Positions 19,055-29,000 of a stretch of 64,000 bases of DNA are shown here, in pieces. The translations under genes were made by a program, and so were the position numbers. The notes under the pieces were generated by a model. The model made no database searches. It was not told the DNA's origin and saw only the letters and a program-made list of their open reading frames with translations. Origin of the DNA: JBBRVW01 sp038246545 (lineage in GTDB: Bacteria; Actinomycetota; Actinomycetes; JACCUZ01); contig JBBRVW010000002.1 of NCBI GenBank assembly GCA_038246545.1, forward strand, positions 112,161 through 176,160, given 5' to 3'. Numbering within the stretch: position 1 is the first letter of the stretch; each line of letters starts with the position of its first letter.

Positions 19055-19534
19055 TCAGGCGTCGACGCCGACGTCGGCCGCGGTGCCGCCGGTGAGGCGG
19101 AGCAGCTCGGCGTACGTCGTGGGGAAGACGGTGTGCGGGTGGCCGGCGGCGGCCCAGATCTCGTCGTAGCGCTCGAGCGCGGTGTCGACGAGGGTGCGCA
19201 GCGGCTCGGGGTGCCCGACCGGTGCGACGCCGCCGATCGCGAAGCCGGTGTGGCTGCGGACGAAGTCGGCGTCGGCGCGGTCGACGGAGCCGGCGCCGAC
19301 CAGGGCGGCGACCTTGGCGGTGTCGACCCGGTGACCGCCGGAGGCGAGCACGAGCAGGGGGGCGCCGTCGGCGGAGAACACCAGCGAGTTGGCGATCTGG
19401 GCGACCTCGATGCCGAGCTGGTCGGCGGCCTGCGCGGCGGTGCGGGCGGCCTCGTCGAGGGTGCGGACCTGGCCGGTCGCCCCCAGCTCGCCGAGCCGCG
19501 CGGTGACCCGCAGGACCGCGGGATGGGTGTGCAT
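19055..19534 (-). CDS. YbaK/EbsC-type aminoacyl-tRNA deacylase
   Basis: A 159-aa protein of the YbaK/ProX editing-domain family, which clears mischarged aminoacyl-tRNAs. It shows QIANSLVFSADGAPLLVLASG, then ADFVRSHTGFAIGGVAPVGH, with the conserved Lys replaced or shifted at IANSLVF. The F-x-IGG-x-P-x-GH motif is intact. The ATG at 19534 is 6 nt downstream of TACCCT on the reverse strand (19541-19546), indicating a leaderless transcript. Confidence 0.85.
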   Translation of the reverse strand: MHTHPAVLRVTARLGELGATGQVRTLDEAARTAAQAADQLGIEVAQIANSLVFSADGAPLLVLASGGHRVDTAKVAALVGAGSVDRADADFVRSHTGFAIGGVAPVGHPEPLRTLVDTALERYDEIWAAAGHPHTVFPTTYAELLRLTGGTAADVGVDA

Positions 19535-19540
19535 CCGGCG

Positions 19541-19546
19541 AGGGTA
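19541..19546 (-). promoter_or_regulatory. -10 box (TACCCT) for leaderless YbaK gene
   Basis: TACCCT then 6 nt then ATG at 19534 on the reverse strand. Confidence 0.45.
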
Positions 19547-19666
19547 GACCGCGCCGGCGCACCCAGGTGACCTGCACCGGTGCCGCCACGAGCGAACTGG
19601 CTCGAGACGCCTGGTCGGGACTACCTTCGGCGTCACCACTGGAGCACATCGCTGCACGGGGGGACG

Positions 19667-22600
19667 GTGAGCGTGCAGGTCCCGGTCGTCGAGGTGCTTG
19701 GACCGGTCACGGTGCGCCACGGCACGGGCGTCGTCGCCGGCGGAGCCCTGGGTGGACGCCGGGCCCGGGTCGCGCTGGTCGCGCTCGCCCTGGCCGAGCG
19801 TCCGGTCCCGGCGGAGCGGCTGGCCGACATGGTGTGGGCCGGGGAACCGCCGGTCACGTGGCCGGCGGCGCTGCGCGGCGTCATCTCCGCCTTGCGCGGT
19901 GCACTGTCCGAGATCCATCTGGGCGGACAACGGCTCATCGAGACGGCGCCGTCCGGGTACGCGCTCGCAGGCGACGTCCTCGTCGACGTGCGCACGGCAC
20001 GGGGCAACATCCGCCGCGCAGAGCGCCTCCTCGCGGAGGGACGTTTTGCCGCGGCGCTGGACGAGGTGGGCGGCGCGACGACGGTGGCCGGCGCCGCGTT
20101 GCTGCCCAGTGAGGACCTGGCCTGGCTCGCGGCGCACCGTCAGGCATTGGACGAGACGAGGCTGCGCGCCCTGGAGGTGGAGGTCGAGGCTGCTGGCCGG
20201 CTCGGCGACGACTACCGGGCCGTCACTGCGGCGAGGGAGGCGGTCGCCCTCGCTCCGGTGGACGAACGGGCGCACCGCGCACTGATCCGGGCTCTCGACG
20301 TGGCAGGCAACCGCGCGGAGGCGATCAGCGCCTACGAGCACTGCCGAGCTCTGCTGGCCGACCACCTCGGGGTCGACCCGAGCCGGGAGACCGTCGAGGT
20401 GTACCTCGCGGCGCTGGGCAACCCTGTCGGGCGCGGCACCCCGGGGCGGATGCCGCGGGAGCAGTCGTCCTTCGTCGGCCGCGACGCCGAGGCCGAGGAG
20501 CTGGCCACGGCCATCACGCGTTCCCGGCTGACCTGCGTGACGGGCCCGGGTGGTGTCGGCAAGTCGCGGCTGGTGCAGCACGTCGCCGCCCAGGCGTCCG
20601 GTTTCGAAGGCGGCCGCTACTGGGTGCCGCTCGCCGCACTGTCGGATGACGTGCTGGTGGCCTCGTTCACGGCGCTCACGCTGGGCGCCCGCATCGGCGC
20701 GGACGACGCGACCCAGGCGGTCGTGGAGCACCTCGCCCCGCTAGGTCCCACACTGCTCGTCCTCGACGGCGTGGAGCTGGTGGCGGACGGCGTGGCCGAG
20801 CTGGTGGCGAACCTGCTCGGCGGCTGCCCCACGGTCACGATCCTGCTCACCAGCCGGGTGGCAGTGGCCGTCGGCAGCGGACAGGTCAACCTGCAGTCGT
20901 TGCCCGACCCCGGTGCGGCGACAGGTCGATCGGTGCTCGGGAGCTCCGCCGTGCAGCTGCTCGTCGACCGGGTGCGCGACGGCGGCGGGGTGCTGCCGGT
21001 CGATGACCGCACGGCCCCGCTGATAGCCCGGCTGTGCGAACGATGCGGAGGGCTGCCCCTTGCCATCGAGCTGGCAGCAGCCCAGCTGTGCGTCATGCCC
21101 GTGGGCGACCTCCTCGACCAGCTCTCCGAGAGCGAGGTCGGCGACGACGACCGGCTCCGGTCCGTCCTGCGCACCGGACACGCCATGCTCGACGGCGAGG
21201 AGGCCGCGGTGTTCCGCCGGTTCGCCGTCCTCGAGGGCCCCGTCGGTCTGCCCCTCGTCAAGGCGGTCGTGGTAGGCGCGGACGTGGTGCCGGCCAGAGT
21301 CATCCGACTCCTCCGCGAGCTGGCTGCCCGCGGCCTGCTGTCGGTCGACGACAGCGGACCCCGGTCGCTCTACCGCCAGGACGACGACATCCACCGCTTC
21401 GCGGGAGAGGAGCTGGACTCCTCGGGGGAGACCGGTGCCACCTTCGAGCGGCTCGCCGACGCCATCCGAACCATCCTGCCCGACGACCCGCGTGCGGCCC
21501 CGAACGAGTTCGAGCAGAGGATCACCGACGCACTAGCATCGGTACGTTCGTTGCTGGCCGCTGCCGCCGACGGTTCGGCCGATCACGACGACGGACTCGA
21601 GATCGCGTTCCGGCTGCACCGCTACTGGGCCGCGACGAACGTGACTGAGGGACACTTCTGGTTGTCCCGGCTGCTGACGTCCGTGGCGCCGAGCGAGCCG
21701 ACGGCTTCGCCATGGACACCTGGAGCGACCTACGCCGCCGGATACCTGAGCTACTGGTCCGGTGACGCCGCCCGCGCGGTCGAGGAGTTGCAGGCCGCGG
21801 CCGAGATGCTCCGCGGCCGCGACGAGTCCTACCGGGCACGGGCGCTCATCTTCCTCGGTGGCCTCGCGGACGACCTCGACCGCGGGGACGACGCCATCGA
21901 GTTCGTCCGCCAGGCGATCGAGGCGGCGTCGGGCTACGGCGTAGATCTGCAGGTGTCGGCCGCGATGGGCATGGCCTGCGTGCTGGCAGAGCGGGCCGAT
22001 CCGGTGGCCGCCCGTTTCGCCGCCGACGCCGTCGCGCTGGGTCGTGCCGGCGGCTCCGCAGAACAGCTCGCGGCCGCGTTGCCGACGGCTGCGATGGCGT
22101 GCTGGCAGGTCGGTGAGCTCGAGGCCGCCCGCGAGTACCTCGCCGCTGCCCGGCCGATGCACACTGGCGGCCGCCGCATCGCCCGGGTGGTGCTGCTATC
22201 CGCCGCGACCGGCCTCGCGCTCGCGGACGGTGACGTGGCCGCGGCCGTCGACCATGGGCGCAGCGCCGACCACGAGGCGACAGAGCTAGGCATCGAACGG
22301 GAAGTGCCGTTGATCCGCTCCCTGCTGGCGCACGCCCTGCTCGCCGCCGGGGACCCCGTCGGCGCTGCCGCCACCGCCGTCGACGCCATCGTTGCCGCCC
22401 GCTCCCTGTCCTTCGACTTCCCCCTGGCCATCTGCCTGGAGACCGCCGCCGTGCTGGCCCATGCCGCCGGCATCAGCCACGACAGCCTCGAGCTCCTGCT
22501 TTCCTCCGCCGCCGCCCTGCGGTCTCGCGGGGACCGGCCGGTGCCTCCGACCCTGCGCCGGGCCGTCGCGGCCGTCGGCGGTGACGTCGCCGGCCGAGGC

Positions 22601-22690
22601 GGGCCCGGACCTGTCGACCGGGCCCGCCTCGACCGGGCCGCCGCCACGGCCCTCGACCTCCTCCGCCCGATGGCCACGACCGTCGTCTAG
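19667..22690 (+). CDS. SARP/AfsR-like transcriptional regulator with BTAD, NB-ARC ATPase and TPR-like region
   Basis: Large regulator of 1007 aa. The N-terminal winged-helix region (about 1-95) carries VEVLGPVTVRHG and LGGRRARVALVALAL as in SARP activators. A bacterial transcriptional activation domain follows (about 100-255, ending in DHLGVDPSRETVEVYLAALG). The NTPase domain has the P-loop TGPGGVGKSRL (about 290-300), TLLVLDGVELV as Walker B and GLPLAIELAAAQL as the GxP motif. The C-terminal half is alpha-helical and TPR-like. It likely activates an operon on a signal. The GTG start has a G-rich SD; TACCTT at 19622 may be its -10. Confidence 0.85.
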   Translation: MSVQVPVVEVLGPVTVRHGTGVVAGGALGGRRARVALVALALAERPVPAERLADMVWAGEPPVTWPAALRGVISALRGALSEIHLGGQRLIETAPSGYALAGDVLVDVRTARGNIRRAERLLAEGRFAAALDEVGGATTVAGAALLPSEDLAWLAAHRQALDETRLRALEVEVEAAGRLGDDYRAVTAAREAVALAPVDERAHRALIRALDVAGNRAEAISAYEHCRALLADHLGVDPSRETVEVYLAALGNPVGRGTPGRMPREQSSFVGRDAEAEELATAITRSRLTCVTGPGGVGKSRLVQHVAAQASGFEGGRYWVPLAALSDDVLVASFTALTLGARIGADDATQAVVEHLAPLGPTLLVLDGVELVADGVAELVANLLGGCPTVTILLTSRVAVAVGSGQVNLQSLPDPGAATGRSVLGSSAVQLLVDRVRDGGGVLPVDDRTAPLIARLCERCGGLPLAIELAAAQLCVMPVGDLLDQLSESEVGDDDRLRSVLRTGHAMLDGEEAAVFRRFAVLEGPVGLPLVKAVVVGADVVPARVIRLLRELAARGLLSVDDSGPRSLYRQDDDIHRFAGEELDSSGETGATFERLADAIRTILPDDPRAAPNEFEQRITDALASVRSLLAAAADGSADHDDGLEIAFRLHRYWAATNVTEGHFWLSRLLTSVAPSEPTASPWTPGATYAAGYLSYWSGDAARAVEELQAAAEMLRGRDESYRARALIFLGGLADDLDRGDDAIEFVRQAIEAASGYGVDLQVSAAMGMACVLAERADPVAARFAADAVALGRAGGSAEQLAAALPTAAMACWQVGELEAAREYLAAARPMHTGGRRIARVVLLSAATGLALADGDVAAAVDHGRSADHEATELGIEREVPLIRSLLAHALLAAGDPVGAAATAVDAIVAARSLSFDFPLAICLETAAVLAHAAGISHDSLELLLSSAAALRSRGDRPVPPTLRRAVAAVGGDVAGRGGPGPVDRARLDRAAATALDLLRPMATTVV

Positions 22691-22738
22691 GTGCGGCCTT
22701 TCTTCTTGGGGAGCGCTGTCCACTCGGAGGACGTCAGC

Positions 22739-24250
22739 TCACGGGTTGCTGCAGCTGCGGAACGTGCGCGTCACTGTTCTCGTGACGGCCTTGCCGCCTC
22801 GGGTGAAGACCACCCGTCCGGCCAAGGTATGCAGCGAGCCAGGTGTCAGCCTCGACCCGTCGAGTGTCGCTGACGAGAAGCGTCGCTTGTCCAGGCGCAG
22901 GCTGGTCGAGCTGACCGCCCACCCGTGCAAGGGCCGACGCGTGACCCCCACGGCCACACCGACAGGAGGCAGACACGAGACGGGTCCTCTCACGACGACC
23001 TTGCCCTGCGCGAAGGATGCCCTCTTGGCGATGCGCAGAGCCGGCAGTAGCACCCGCGCCACCCTGAGCTTGTTGCCGGTGCTGGACTGGACGGACCAGG
23101 CGACCCAGGCGCGGCCCCGCGGGGTGCTGGCGATCTGCGGATCGCCGTCGGCCACCGTGCCGCCGGCCGAGAAGCGCACGATCGCCGCGGTAGCCGCGTG
23201 CGCCATGTTGACGACCGTGATCGCGCCGCACTCGTTGCTCACGTCGGCGAGCCGACCGCTCGCATCGCCCACCAGGTCATGGGAGTACGGCGTGCACGAG
23301 TTGGGGTCGCCGATCAGGCGGGGGCTGGCGAACCCCGTGCCGGTGAACCGCGCCGCCGCGGGGTGGTAGCTCGCGTTGGCGACCGAGGCAACCAGTCGCA
23401 CGCCGGATCTGGCAGCCGCCAGCCCCAGCGAGCCGCCGGACCACGTGTTCGCCACCGGCGTGAAGCCCGACCAGGCGCCGGCCGTGCCGTGAGCCGAGAA
23501 GATCGGATTCGAGATGGAGCCGTATTGCTGGACCGCGATCACCGCGGTCGCGCCGGCGAAGGCCAGTCGGGTGGTGGCCACGCTGTACGGCACGGCGAGC
23601 GACTGCGGTGCGGCGGCAAACCCGGGACGGACCTCGATCTCGGTGGTCCCCACGCCCTTGTAGGCGATCGTCCAGATCGTGCCGTCCGGCGCGATCTGGG
23701 CGTCCAGCAGCTGTCCGAAGCTGGGCGCGTCAGCGACGTCGGTAGCCGCCGACAGCGGTCCACCGGACTGCGAGGTGGCAACGGCGAGGCGGCCGCCGCG
23801 CGGCCCGGTCACCGAGCCGGGGGACGTGTCGTGAAACCACACGAGACTGACGGCGCCGGCCGGGGTGGCAAGGACGCGCAGGCCCGCCGCCGAGGAGACA
23901 CCGAGCGCGTCGATGACCTGGACGCCGCCGGCGCAGGCGGTCGCGCCGACCGGCAGGGTGCACAGGTGCAGCCTCCTGGTGGCGGCCGCTGCTGCGGAGT
24001 CGTCGGCGATCCACCCGATGTAGCCAGTGCCGGTGCCGTCGGTCGCGACGTCGTACCCGTACAGCTGGGTGTTGTCCTGCAACGTGGTCGGGACACCGAC
24101 GAGGCCCGCGTGCGGTGCGGTGGCGGTGGCTGTGGCGGCGACGGTTGCGGACTGTGCGCCCGCCGCGGGGGCGAGCGCGCCCAGCAGGGCGAGTGCGACC
24201 GCGACAGTGAGCGCCCTGCGGCGACGGTGGTGACGGCTGGGTGCGAACAT
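22739..24250 (-). CDS. Secreted protein of unknown function
   Basis: A 503-aa exported protein with an Arg-rich N-terminus and a signal peptide ending about AAGAQS. The body is rich in Ala, Gly, Thr and Val and has repeated short beta-type segments (for example YIGWIADDS, AQIAPDGTIWTIAYKG and GRAWVAWSVQSS), suggesting a beta-propeller-like fold. Four or more Cys are spaced as if for disulfides. No family was recognised. GGAGGA precedes the ATG. It lies 64 nt downstream of a collagen-like secreted protein on the same strand and is likely cotranscribed with it. Confidence 0.65.
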   Translation of the reverse strand: MFAPSRHHRRRRALTVAVALALLGALAPAAGAQSATVAATATATAPHAGLVGVPTTLQDNTQLYGYDVATDGTGTGYIGWIADDSAAAAATRRLHLCTLPVGATACAGGVQVIDALGVSSAAGLRVLATPAGAVSLVWFHDTSPGSVTGPRGGRLAVATSQSGGPLSAATDVADAPSFGQLLDAQIAPDGTIWTIAYKGVGTTEIEVRPGFAAAPQSLAVPYSVATTRLAFAGATAVIAVQQYGSISNPIFSAHGTAGAWSGFTPVANTWSGGSLGLAAARSGVRLVASVANASYHPAAARFTGTGFASPRLIGDPNSCTPYSHDLVGDASGRLADVSNECGAITVVNMAHAATAAIVRFSAGGTVADGDPQIASTPRGRAWVAWSVQSSTGNKLRVARVLLPALRIAKRASFAQGKVVVRGPVSCLPPVGVAVGVTRRPLHGWAVSSTSLRLDKRRFSSATLDGSRLTPGSLHTLAGRVVFTRGGKAVTRTVTRTFRSCSNP

Positions 24251-24314
24251 GGGGTCCTCCCTGGGGGCACAGCGGGTTGGTGTCACGCGACGGCTCGGAA
24301 AGGCGACAAGGCGG

Positions 24315-25013
24315 TCAGCCATGGAGGGCGCCGACCTTGAGAGCGGTGAGCTTCGAGTCCAGCGCCGTGCCGTCATAGGTGCTGCAGCTCATCGTGACCA
24401 CACCGGCGCTGGTCAACGTGAGCAGGTCCTGGACCACGACGACGGCGCGATCGGCGTCTCCGAGGCCGCCGATGCGCACGTGGCTGCTCTCTCCGGTGCT
24501 CAGGTTGCACTGCGCGGCCTGCGGGTCGTTGCCCAAGTCGGTGTTGAAGATGACCGTCTTGCCGAACAGTGCGTAGAGCCCGGCCGGCAGAGTGAGGCTG
24601 ACGACGGTGACAAGAGAATTGTTGATGCTGACAGCGTTGCTCCGGGCGATGTAGGCATCGCTGGCACCGGCCGCACCTGTGGCGCCCGTCGCGCCCGTCG
24701 CGCCCGTCGCTCCCGTCGGCCCGGCCGGACCTTCGGGTCCCTGCTGTCCGGCGGTCCCGGCAGCCCCCGTGGCCCCGGCGGGGCCCTGGACTCCTTGCGG
24801 GCCGGTCGGGCCCGCCTGGTTCCACTGGAGCGAGGTCTCCGAGGACTTGCACTTGGTGACGGAGGCGTCGATCACTCGCAGGGTGCCGCCGCTCTTCGTG
24901 TAGCAGCTGCTGACGACGTTGCCGTCGGGGATGGCTGCGTACGCGGCGCCGGCACTGAGCACCAAGCCGCCCGCAACCAGGGCGGTGACACCTTTCCATC
25001 GTGCACGCTTCAT
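24315..25013 (-). CDS. Secreted collagen-like repeat protein
   Basis: A 232-aa exported protein: signal peptide (about 1-27, ending AAYAA), a short N-terminal domain with two Cys, about 16 Gly-X-Y triplets (GPTGPQGVQGPAGATG onward to the GATGATG run), and a C-terminal beta-rich domain with two Cys. This is the layout of bacterial collagen-like surface proteins, which form trimers. GAGAAGG precedes the ATG. The Gly-X-Y tract contains exact 9-bp DNA repeats, so length variation would stay in frame. Its biological role is unknown. Confidence 0.8.
   Translation of the reverse strand: MKRARWKGVTALVAGGLVLSAGAAYAAIPDGNVVSSCYTKSGGTLRVIDASVTKCKSSETSLQWNQAGPTGPQGVQGPAGATGAAGTAGQQGPEGPAGPTGATGATGATGATGAAGASDAYIARSNAVSINNSLVTVVSLTLPAGLYALFGKTVIFNTDLGNDPQAAQCNLSTGESSHVRIGGLGDADRAVVVVQDLLTLTSAGVVTMSCSTYDGTALDSKLTALKVGALHG
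24682..24717. repeat. Tandem 9-bp repeats in collagen-like tract
   Basis: Four tandem 9-bp units (GCGCCCGTC three times, then GCTCCCGTC) encode Gly-Ala-Thr triplets on the reverse strand. Slippage would change the triplet number without a frameshift. Confidence 0.85.
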
Positions 25014-25114
25014 GACCTTCTCCTCGCGATGAGCCGTGACGGGATCTGCACCTAGCAGATTCCGGTCGCGTAACGGATGAGTAATGCCGTCACGAAGCCG
25101 GCGTCGGCCGGGAC

Positions 25115-25145
25115 TTGACGCGGTGTCCAAGGGTGGGGCTACTGT
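25115..25145 (+). promoter_or_regulatory. Candidate promoter of the SOS mutagenesis operon
   Basis: TTGACG at 25115-25120 and TACTGT at 25140-25145 form a -35/-10 pair with a 19-nt spacer. Predicted initiation falls just before the LexA box, so repressor binding would block the promoter. Confidence 0.5.
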
Positions 25146-25154
25146 GGGACTCGT

Positions 25155-25170
25155 TCGAACATGTGTTCGA
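25155..25170 (+). promoter_or_regulatory. LexA (SOS) box
   Basis: TCGAACATGTGTTCGA is a perfect match to the actinobacterial LexA operator TCGAAC-N4-GTTCGA. It lies 83 nt before the first gene of the DUF6504/SAV_6107/dnaE2 block and just downstream of the predicted promoter. This predicts DNA-damage induction. Confidence 0.88.
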
Positions 25171-25252
25171 CTACCGGGTAGACCGCCCGGCGCCGCGGAC
25201 TCGACCCCCGCGGTGCCGGGCGGGCCGGTCCAGCCAGCTCCGGGAGGGCACC

Positions 25253-25561
25253 ATGACCCGTCGGTACGACGACCCGGTCGAGGTGCGGCGGCGTGACGAC
25301 GATCCGGCGGAGTTCCTCTGGCGCGGCCGGTTCTACGCGGTGCGCGAGGTGCTCGCGCGCTGGGTGGAGACCGGTGCCTGGTGGCAGTCGGCCCGTGGCG
25401 CGGAGGCCGCGACGGGCAGCGCGCCGGCGGCCGACATGGCGGGGGAGCGCGAGGTGTGGCGGGTGGAGGCGACCCGCGGCCAGGTGCACGGCGCCGGGGT
25501 CTACGACCTGTGCTTCGACTGGTCCGCGGGCGGCTGGACGCTGCTCCGCGCGCAGGACTGA
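25253..25561 (+). CDS. DUF6504-like small protein of the SOS cassette
   Basis: A 102-aa acidic/basic protein starting MTRRYDDPVEV, with core AEFLWRGRFYAVREVLARWVE and C-terminus VYDLCFDWSAGGWTLLRAQD. It resembles the DUF6504 family found beside translesion polymerases in actinobacteria. GGGAGG lies 6 nt before the ATG. It is the first gene after the LexA box and precedes the HEPN protein by 14 nt. Function is unknown; the context suggests an accessory factor for damage tolerance. Confidence 0.7.
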   Translation: MTRRYDDPVEVRRRDDDPAEFLWRGRFYAVREVLARWVETGAWWQSARGAEAATGSAPAADMAGEREVWRVEATRGQVHGAGVYDLCFDWSAGGWTLLRAQD

Positions 25562-25575
25562 GGGTGGTGGCGACG

Positions 25576-26043
25576 ATGACCGGTCCCGACGTCCAGCGGC
25601 CGCCGGTGGCGGCCGCGGCCCGTGACCTGCTCGGCACCGCCCGGCACGACCTGGCCACCGCGATGACCACGTCAGTGGCCACCGAGCGCTACGCCGCGGC
25701 CCACCTCGCGGCGCTGCGCACCGCGGCCGCGGTGCTCGCGGTCCGCACCCGGCCGGACAGCACCACCCGTGGCCGGCCGCGCACCGTGTGGTCGGTGCTG
25801 CCGCAGGTGGCCCCCGAGCTCACCGAGTGGGCCGGGTTCTTCGCCGCGGGCGCCACCAAGCGGGCCGCCGCCGAGGCCGGCCTGACCCGTGCGGTCACCG
25901 CCCGCGAGGCCGACGACCTGCTCCGCGACGCGCAGACCTTCCTCGCGCTGGTCGAGACCACCCTCGGGCTGGCCCACCAGCCGGTGCTCCCGCAGCACGT
26001 CGAGCTGGCCTCGTACGACACCTTCGCCCGGCGCGCCGGCTAG
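25576..26043 (+). CDS. SAV_6107-family HEPN domain protein
   Basis: An all-alpha protein of 155 aa with HEPN-like features: ARDLLGTARHDLATAMTTSVATERYAAAHLAALRTAAAVLA, then FFAAGATKRAAAEAGL and ADDLLRDAQTFLALVE. The R-x4-6-H nuclease motif typical of toxic HEPN RNases is not obvious, so it may not be a nuclease. ATG 25576 is used; GTG 25564 and 25567 are alternatives. It lies between DUF6504 and dnaE2 under the LexA box. A regulatory or scaffolding role with the polymerase is inferred. Confidence 0.7.
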   Translation: MTGPDVQRPPVAAAARDLLGTARHDLATAMTTSVATERYAAAHLAALRTAAAVLAVRTRPDSTTRGRPRTVWSVLPQVAPELTEWAGFFAAGATKRAAAEAGLTRAVTAREADDLLRDAQTFLALVETTLGLAHQPVLPQHVELASYDTFARRAG

Positions 26044-26081
26044 CCGGCGACCCGACCGATCCGACACCTCGACCCGACACG

Positions 26082-29000
26082 ATGGCACCCGTCTCCGGCG
26101 ACCCGTTCGTCCACCTGCACGTCGCCTCCGGCTACTCGCTGCGCTACGGCGCCTCGCACCCGCACGTCCTGGTCGAGCGGGCCGTCGAGCACGGCATGGA
26201 CACCCTCGCCCTCACCGACCGCGACGGCGTCTACGGCGCGGTGAAGTTCGCCCGGGCCGCCCGGTCCGCGGGCATCCGCCCGGTGCTCGGCGTCGACCTG
26301 GCGCTGGAGCCGACCGGGCTGCTCGCCGCACCACTGGCGCACCCGTCGCTCGCCGGCCGCCCGGGCGCTTCGTCTGCTGGCGCGCTCCGCACACCCGCCC
26401 GCGGTGGTGCGACGGTCGACCCGCGGCACCCGCGGGTCACCCTGCTGGCCCGCGACAAGGCGGGCTGGGCGGCGCTGTGCCGGCTGGTGTCGGCCACCCA
26501 CCTGCGCGGCGAGCGCGGCCGCCCGGTGAGCACCCTCGACCTGGTCGCCGAGCACGTCCGGGCCGCGTCCGACGCCGGGGGCGGCCTGCTCGTGCTGCTC
26601 GGCCCCGGCTCCGAGGTGGGCCGGGCCCTCACCGCCCGCCGCCCCGACCTCGCGCGCACGGTGCTGTCCCGGTGGTACGACGCAGTCGACCGCGCCGACC
26701 TGCTGCTCGAGGTGGTCTCGCACCGCGGTCCCGACGACCGGCCGCGGGCCGCCCGGATGCTCGGGCTGGCGGTCGAGGAGCGGCTCACCGCGGTGCTCTC
26801 CAACGCGGTGCGCTACGCCGACCGGTCCGACGCCCCGACCGCCGACGTGCTCGACGCGTCCCGGCGGCTGGTCGCCCTCGACGCCCGGCACGTCGACCGG
26901 GTCACCGCCGAGGGCTATCTCAAGTCCGGCAAGGAGATGGCGGAGGTCGCGGGCGAGGTGGCGGCCGCGGCCGGGCTCGACCAGCAGGCCGCCCGCCGGC
27001 TGCTCGCCGCGACCCGGCGGGTCGCCGACCGGTGCGCCGTCGACCCGCGCGCCGACCTCGGCATGGGCGAGGTGCACTTCCCCGACCTCGACGTCCTCGG
27101 CGCGGCAGAAGGCACCGGCGGCGACCGGATCGCGGTGGTCGACAAGGTCGGTGCGGCGCAGGCGCTGCTCCGGGAGCGCTGCGAGGCCGGGCTGGGCCGG
27201 CGGGGGATGCCGGCCACCGCCGAGGTGCGGCGCCGGCTCGACGACGAGCTGCACGTCATCGAGACCCTCGGCTACCCGTCGTACTTCCTCACCGTCGCCG
27301 ACGTCGTCGACCTGATCCGCGACATGGGGGTGCGCGCCGCCGCCCGCGGGTCCGGCGCGGGCAGCCTGGTCAACTACCTGCTCGGCATCTCCGGGGTCGA
27401 CCCGATCCGGCACGGCCTGCTCATGGAGCGGTTCCTCTCGCCGCTGCGCGAGGCGCTGCCGGACGTCGACGTCGACGTCGAGTCGGCCCGGCGCACCGAG
27501 GTCTACGAGAAGATCCTCGAGCGCTTCGGCGGCGAGCGGGTCGCCTGCGTCTCGATGATGGACACCTACCGGGTGCGGCACGCGATCCGCGACGTCGGCG
27601 CCGCGCTCGGCATGCCGCCCGGTGAGATCGACCAGATCGCCAAGGCGTTCCCGCACATCCGGGCCCGCGACGTGCACGACGCGCTCGCCGAGCTGCCCGA
27701 GCTGCGCGCCTCCCGGCTGGGGTCCGGCCAGCTCGACCTGCTGTTCCGCATGGTCGCGCGCCTCGACGGGCTGCCGCGGCACGTCGCGCTGCACCCGTGC
27801 GGGGTGCTGCTGTCCGACACCACGCTGCTCGACCGCACACCGGTCGAGGCGAGCTGGCTGGGCTTCCCGATGAGCCAGTTCGACAAGGACGACGTCGAGG
27901 AGCTCGGCCTGCTCAAGCTCGACGTGCTCGGCATCCGGATGCAGTCGGCGATGGCCTACGCCCTCGACGAGGTGCGCCGGGTCGACGGCGTCGAGGTCGA
28001 CATCGACGACCAGTCCCAGGTGCCCTTCGACGACCCGGCGACCTTCGCGCTGGTGCAGTCGACCCGCACCCTCGGCATGTTCCAGATCGAGTCGCCGGGG
28101 CAGCGCGAGCTGGTCGGGAAGTTCGGGCCCGAGACCTTCGGCGACCTCATCACCGACATCTCGCTGTTCCGGCCCGGCCCGGTCAAGAGCGACATGGTCA
28201 CGCCGTTCCTCCGGGCCCGGCAGGGCTGGACCGAGCCCGAGTACCTGCACGAGGACCTGCGCTACGCGCTGGAGGAGACCTGCGGCGTCGTCGTCTTCCA
28301 CGAGCAGGTGCTCGAGATCGTCGCGACCTTCACCGGCTGCTCGCTGGCCGAGGCCGACGAGGTGCGCCGTACCCTCGGTGCGCCCGGCGGTCAGGACGAG
28401 ATCGAGGTGTGGCTGCGGCCGCGCGCCTACGCCCGCGGCTACGACACCGCGACCGTCGACCGGGTGTGGGAGGTGCTCAAGGCGTTCGCGTCGTTCGGCT
28501 TCTGCAAGGCGCACGCCGCCGCGTTCGCGCTGCCGACCTACCAGTCGGCGTGGCTCAAGGCGCACCACACCGCGGCGTTCCTCGCCGGGGTGCTCACCCA
28601 CGACCCCGGCATGTACCCGAAGCGGCTGATCCTCGACGACGCCCGCCAGTTCGGCATCGCGGTGCTGCCGCTCGACGTCAACCGCTCCGACGCCACCTAC
28701 CGCCTCGAGCTGCTCGACGACACCCCCCAAGACCTGTCAGCCTCTGGACGCCGTATACGGCGTCCAGAGGCTGACAGGTCGCAAGCGGTGGCAGGACCAG
28801 CAGGGGAGCAGGGCTGGCCGTGGCAGGAGCGACCGGGGCGCTACGGCATCCGGCTGTCGCTGGCGGAGGTCAAGGGCATCTCGGAGGCCGAGGTCGCCCG
28901 GGTGGTCGCCGGCCGGCCCTACGGCTCGGTGGCCGACTTCTGGAACCGCGCCTCGGTGTCCCGGCCGGTCGTCGAGCGGCTGGTGCTCGTCGGCGCGTTC

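Noticed and set aside
26040..28730. A long reverse frame opposite dnaE2
   Set aside because: Antisense artefact of third-position GC; no family features.
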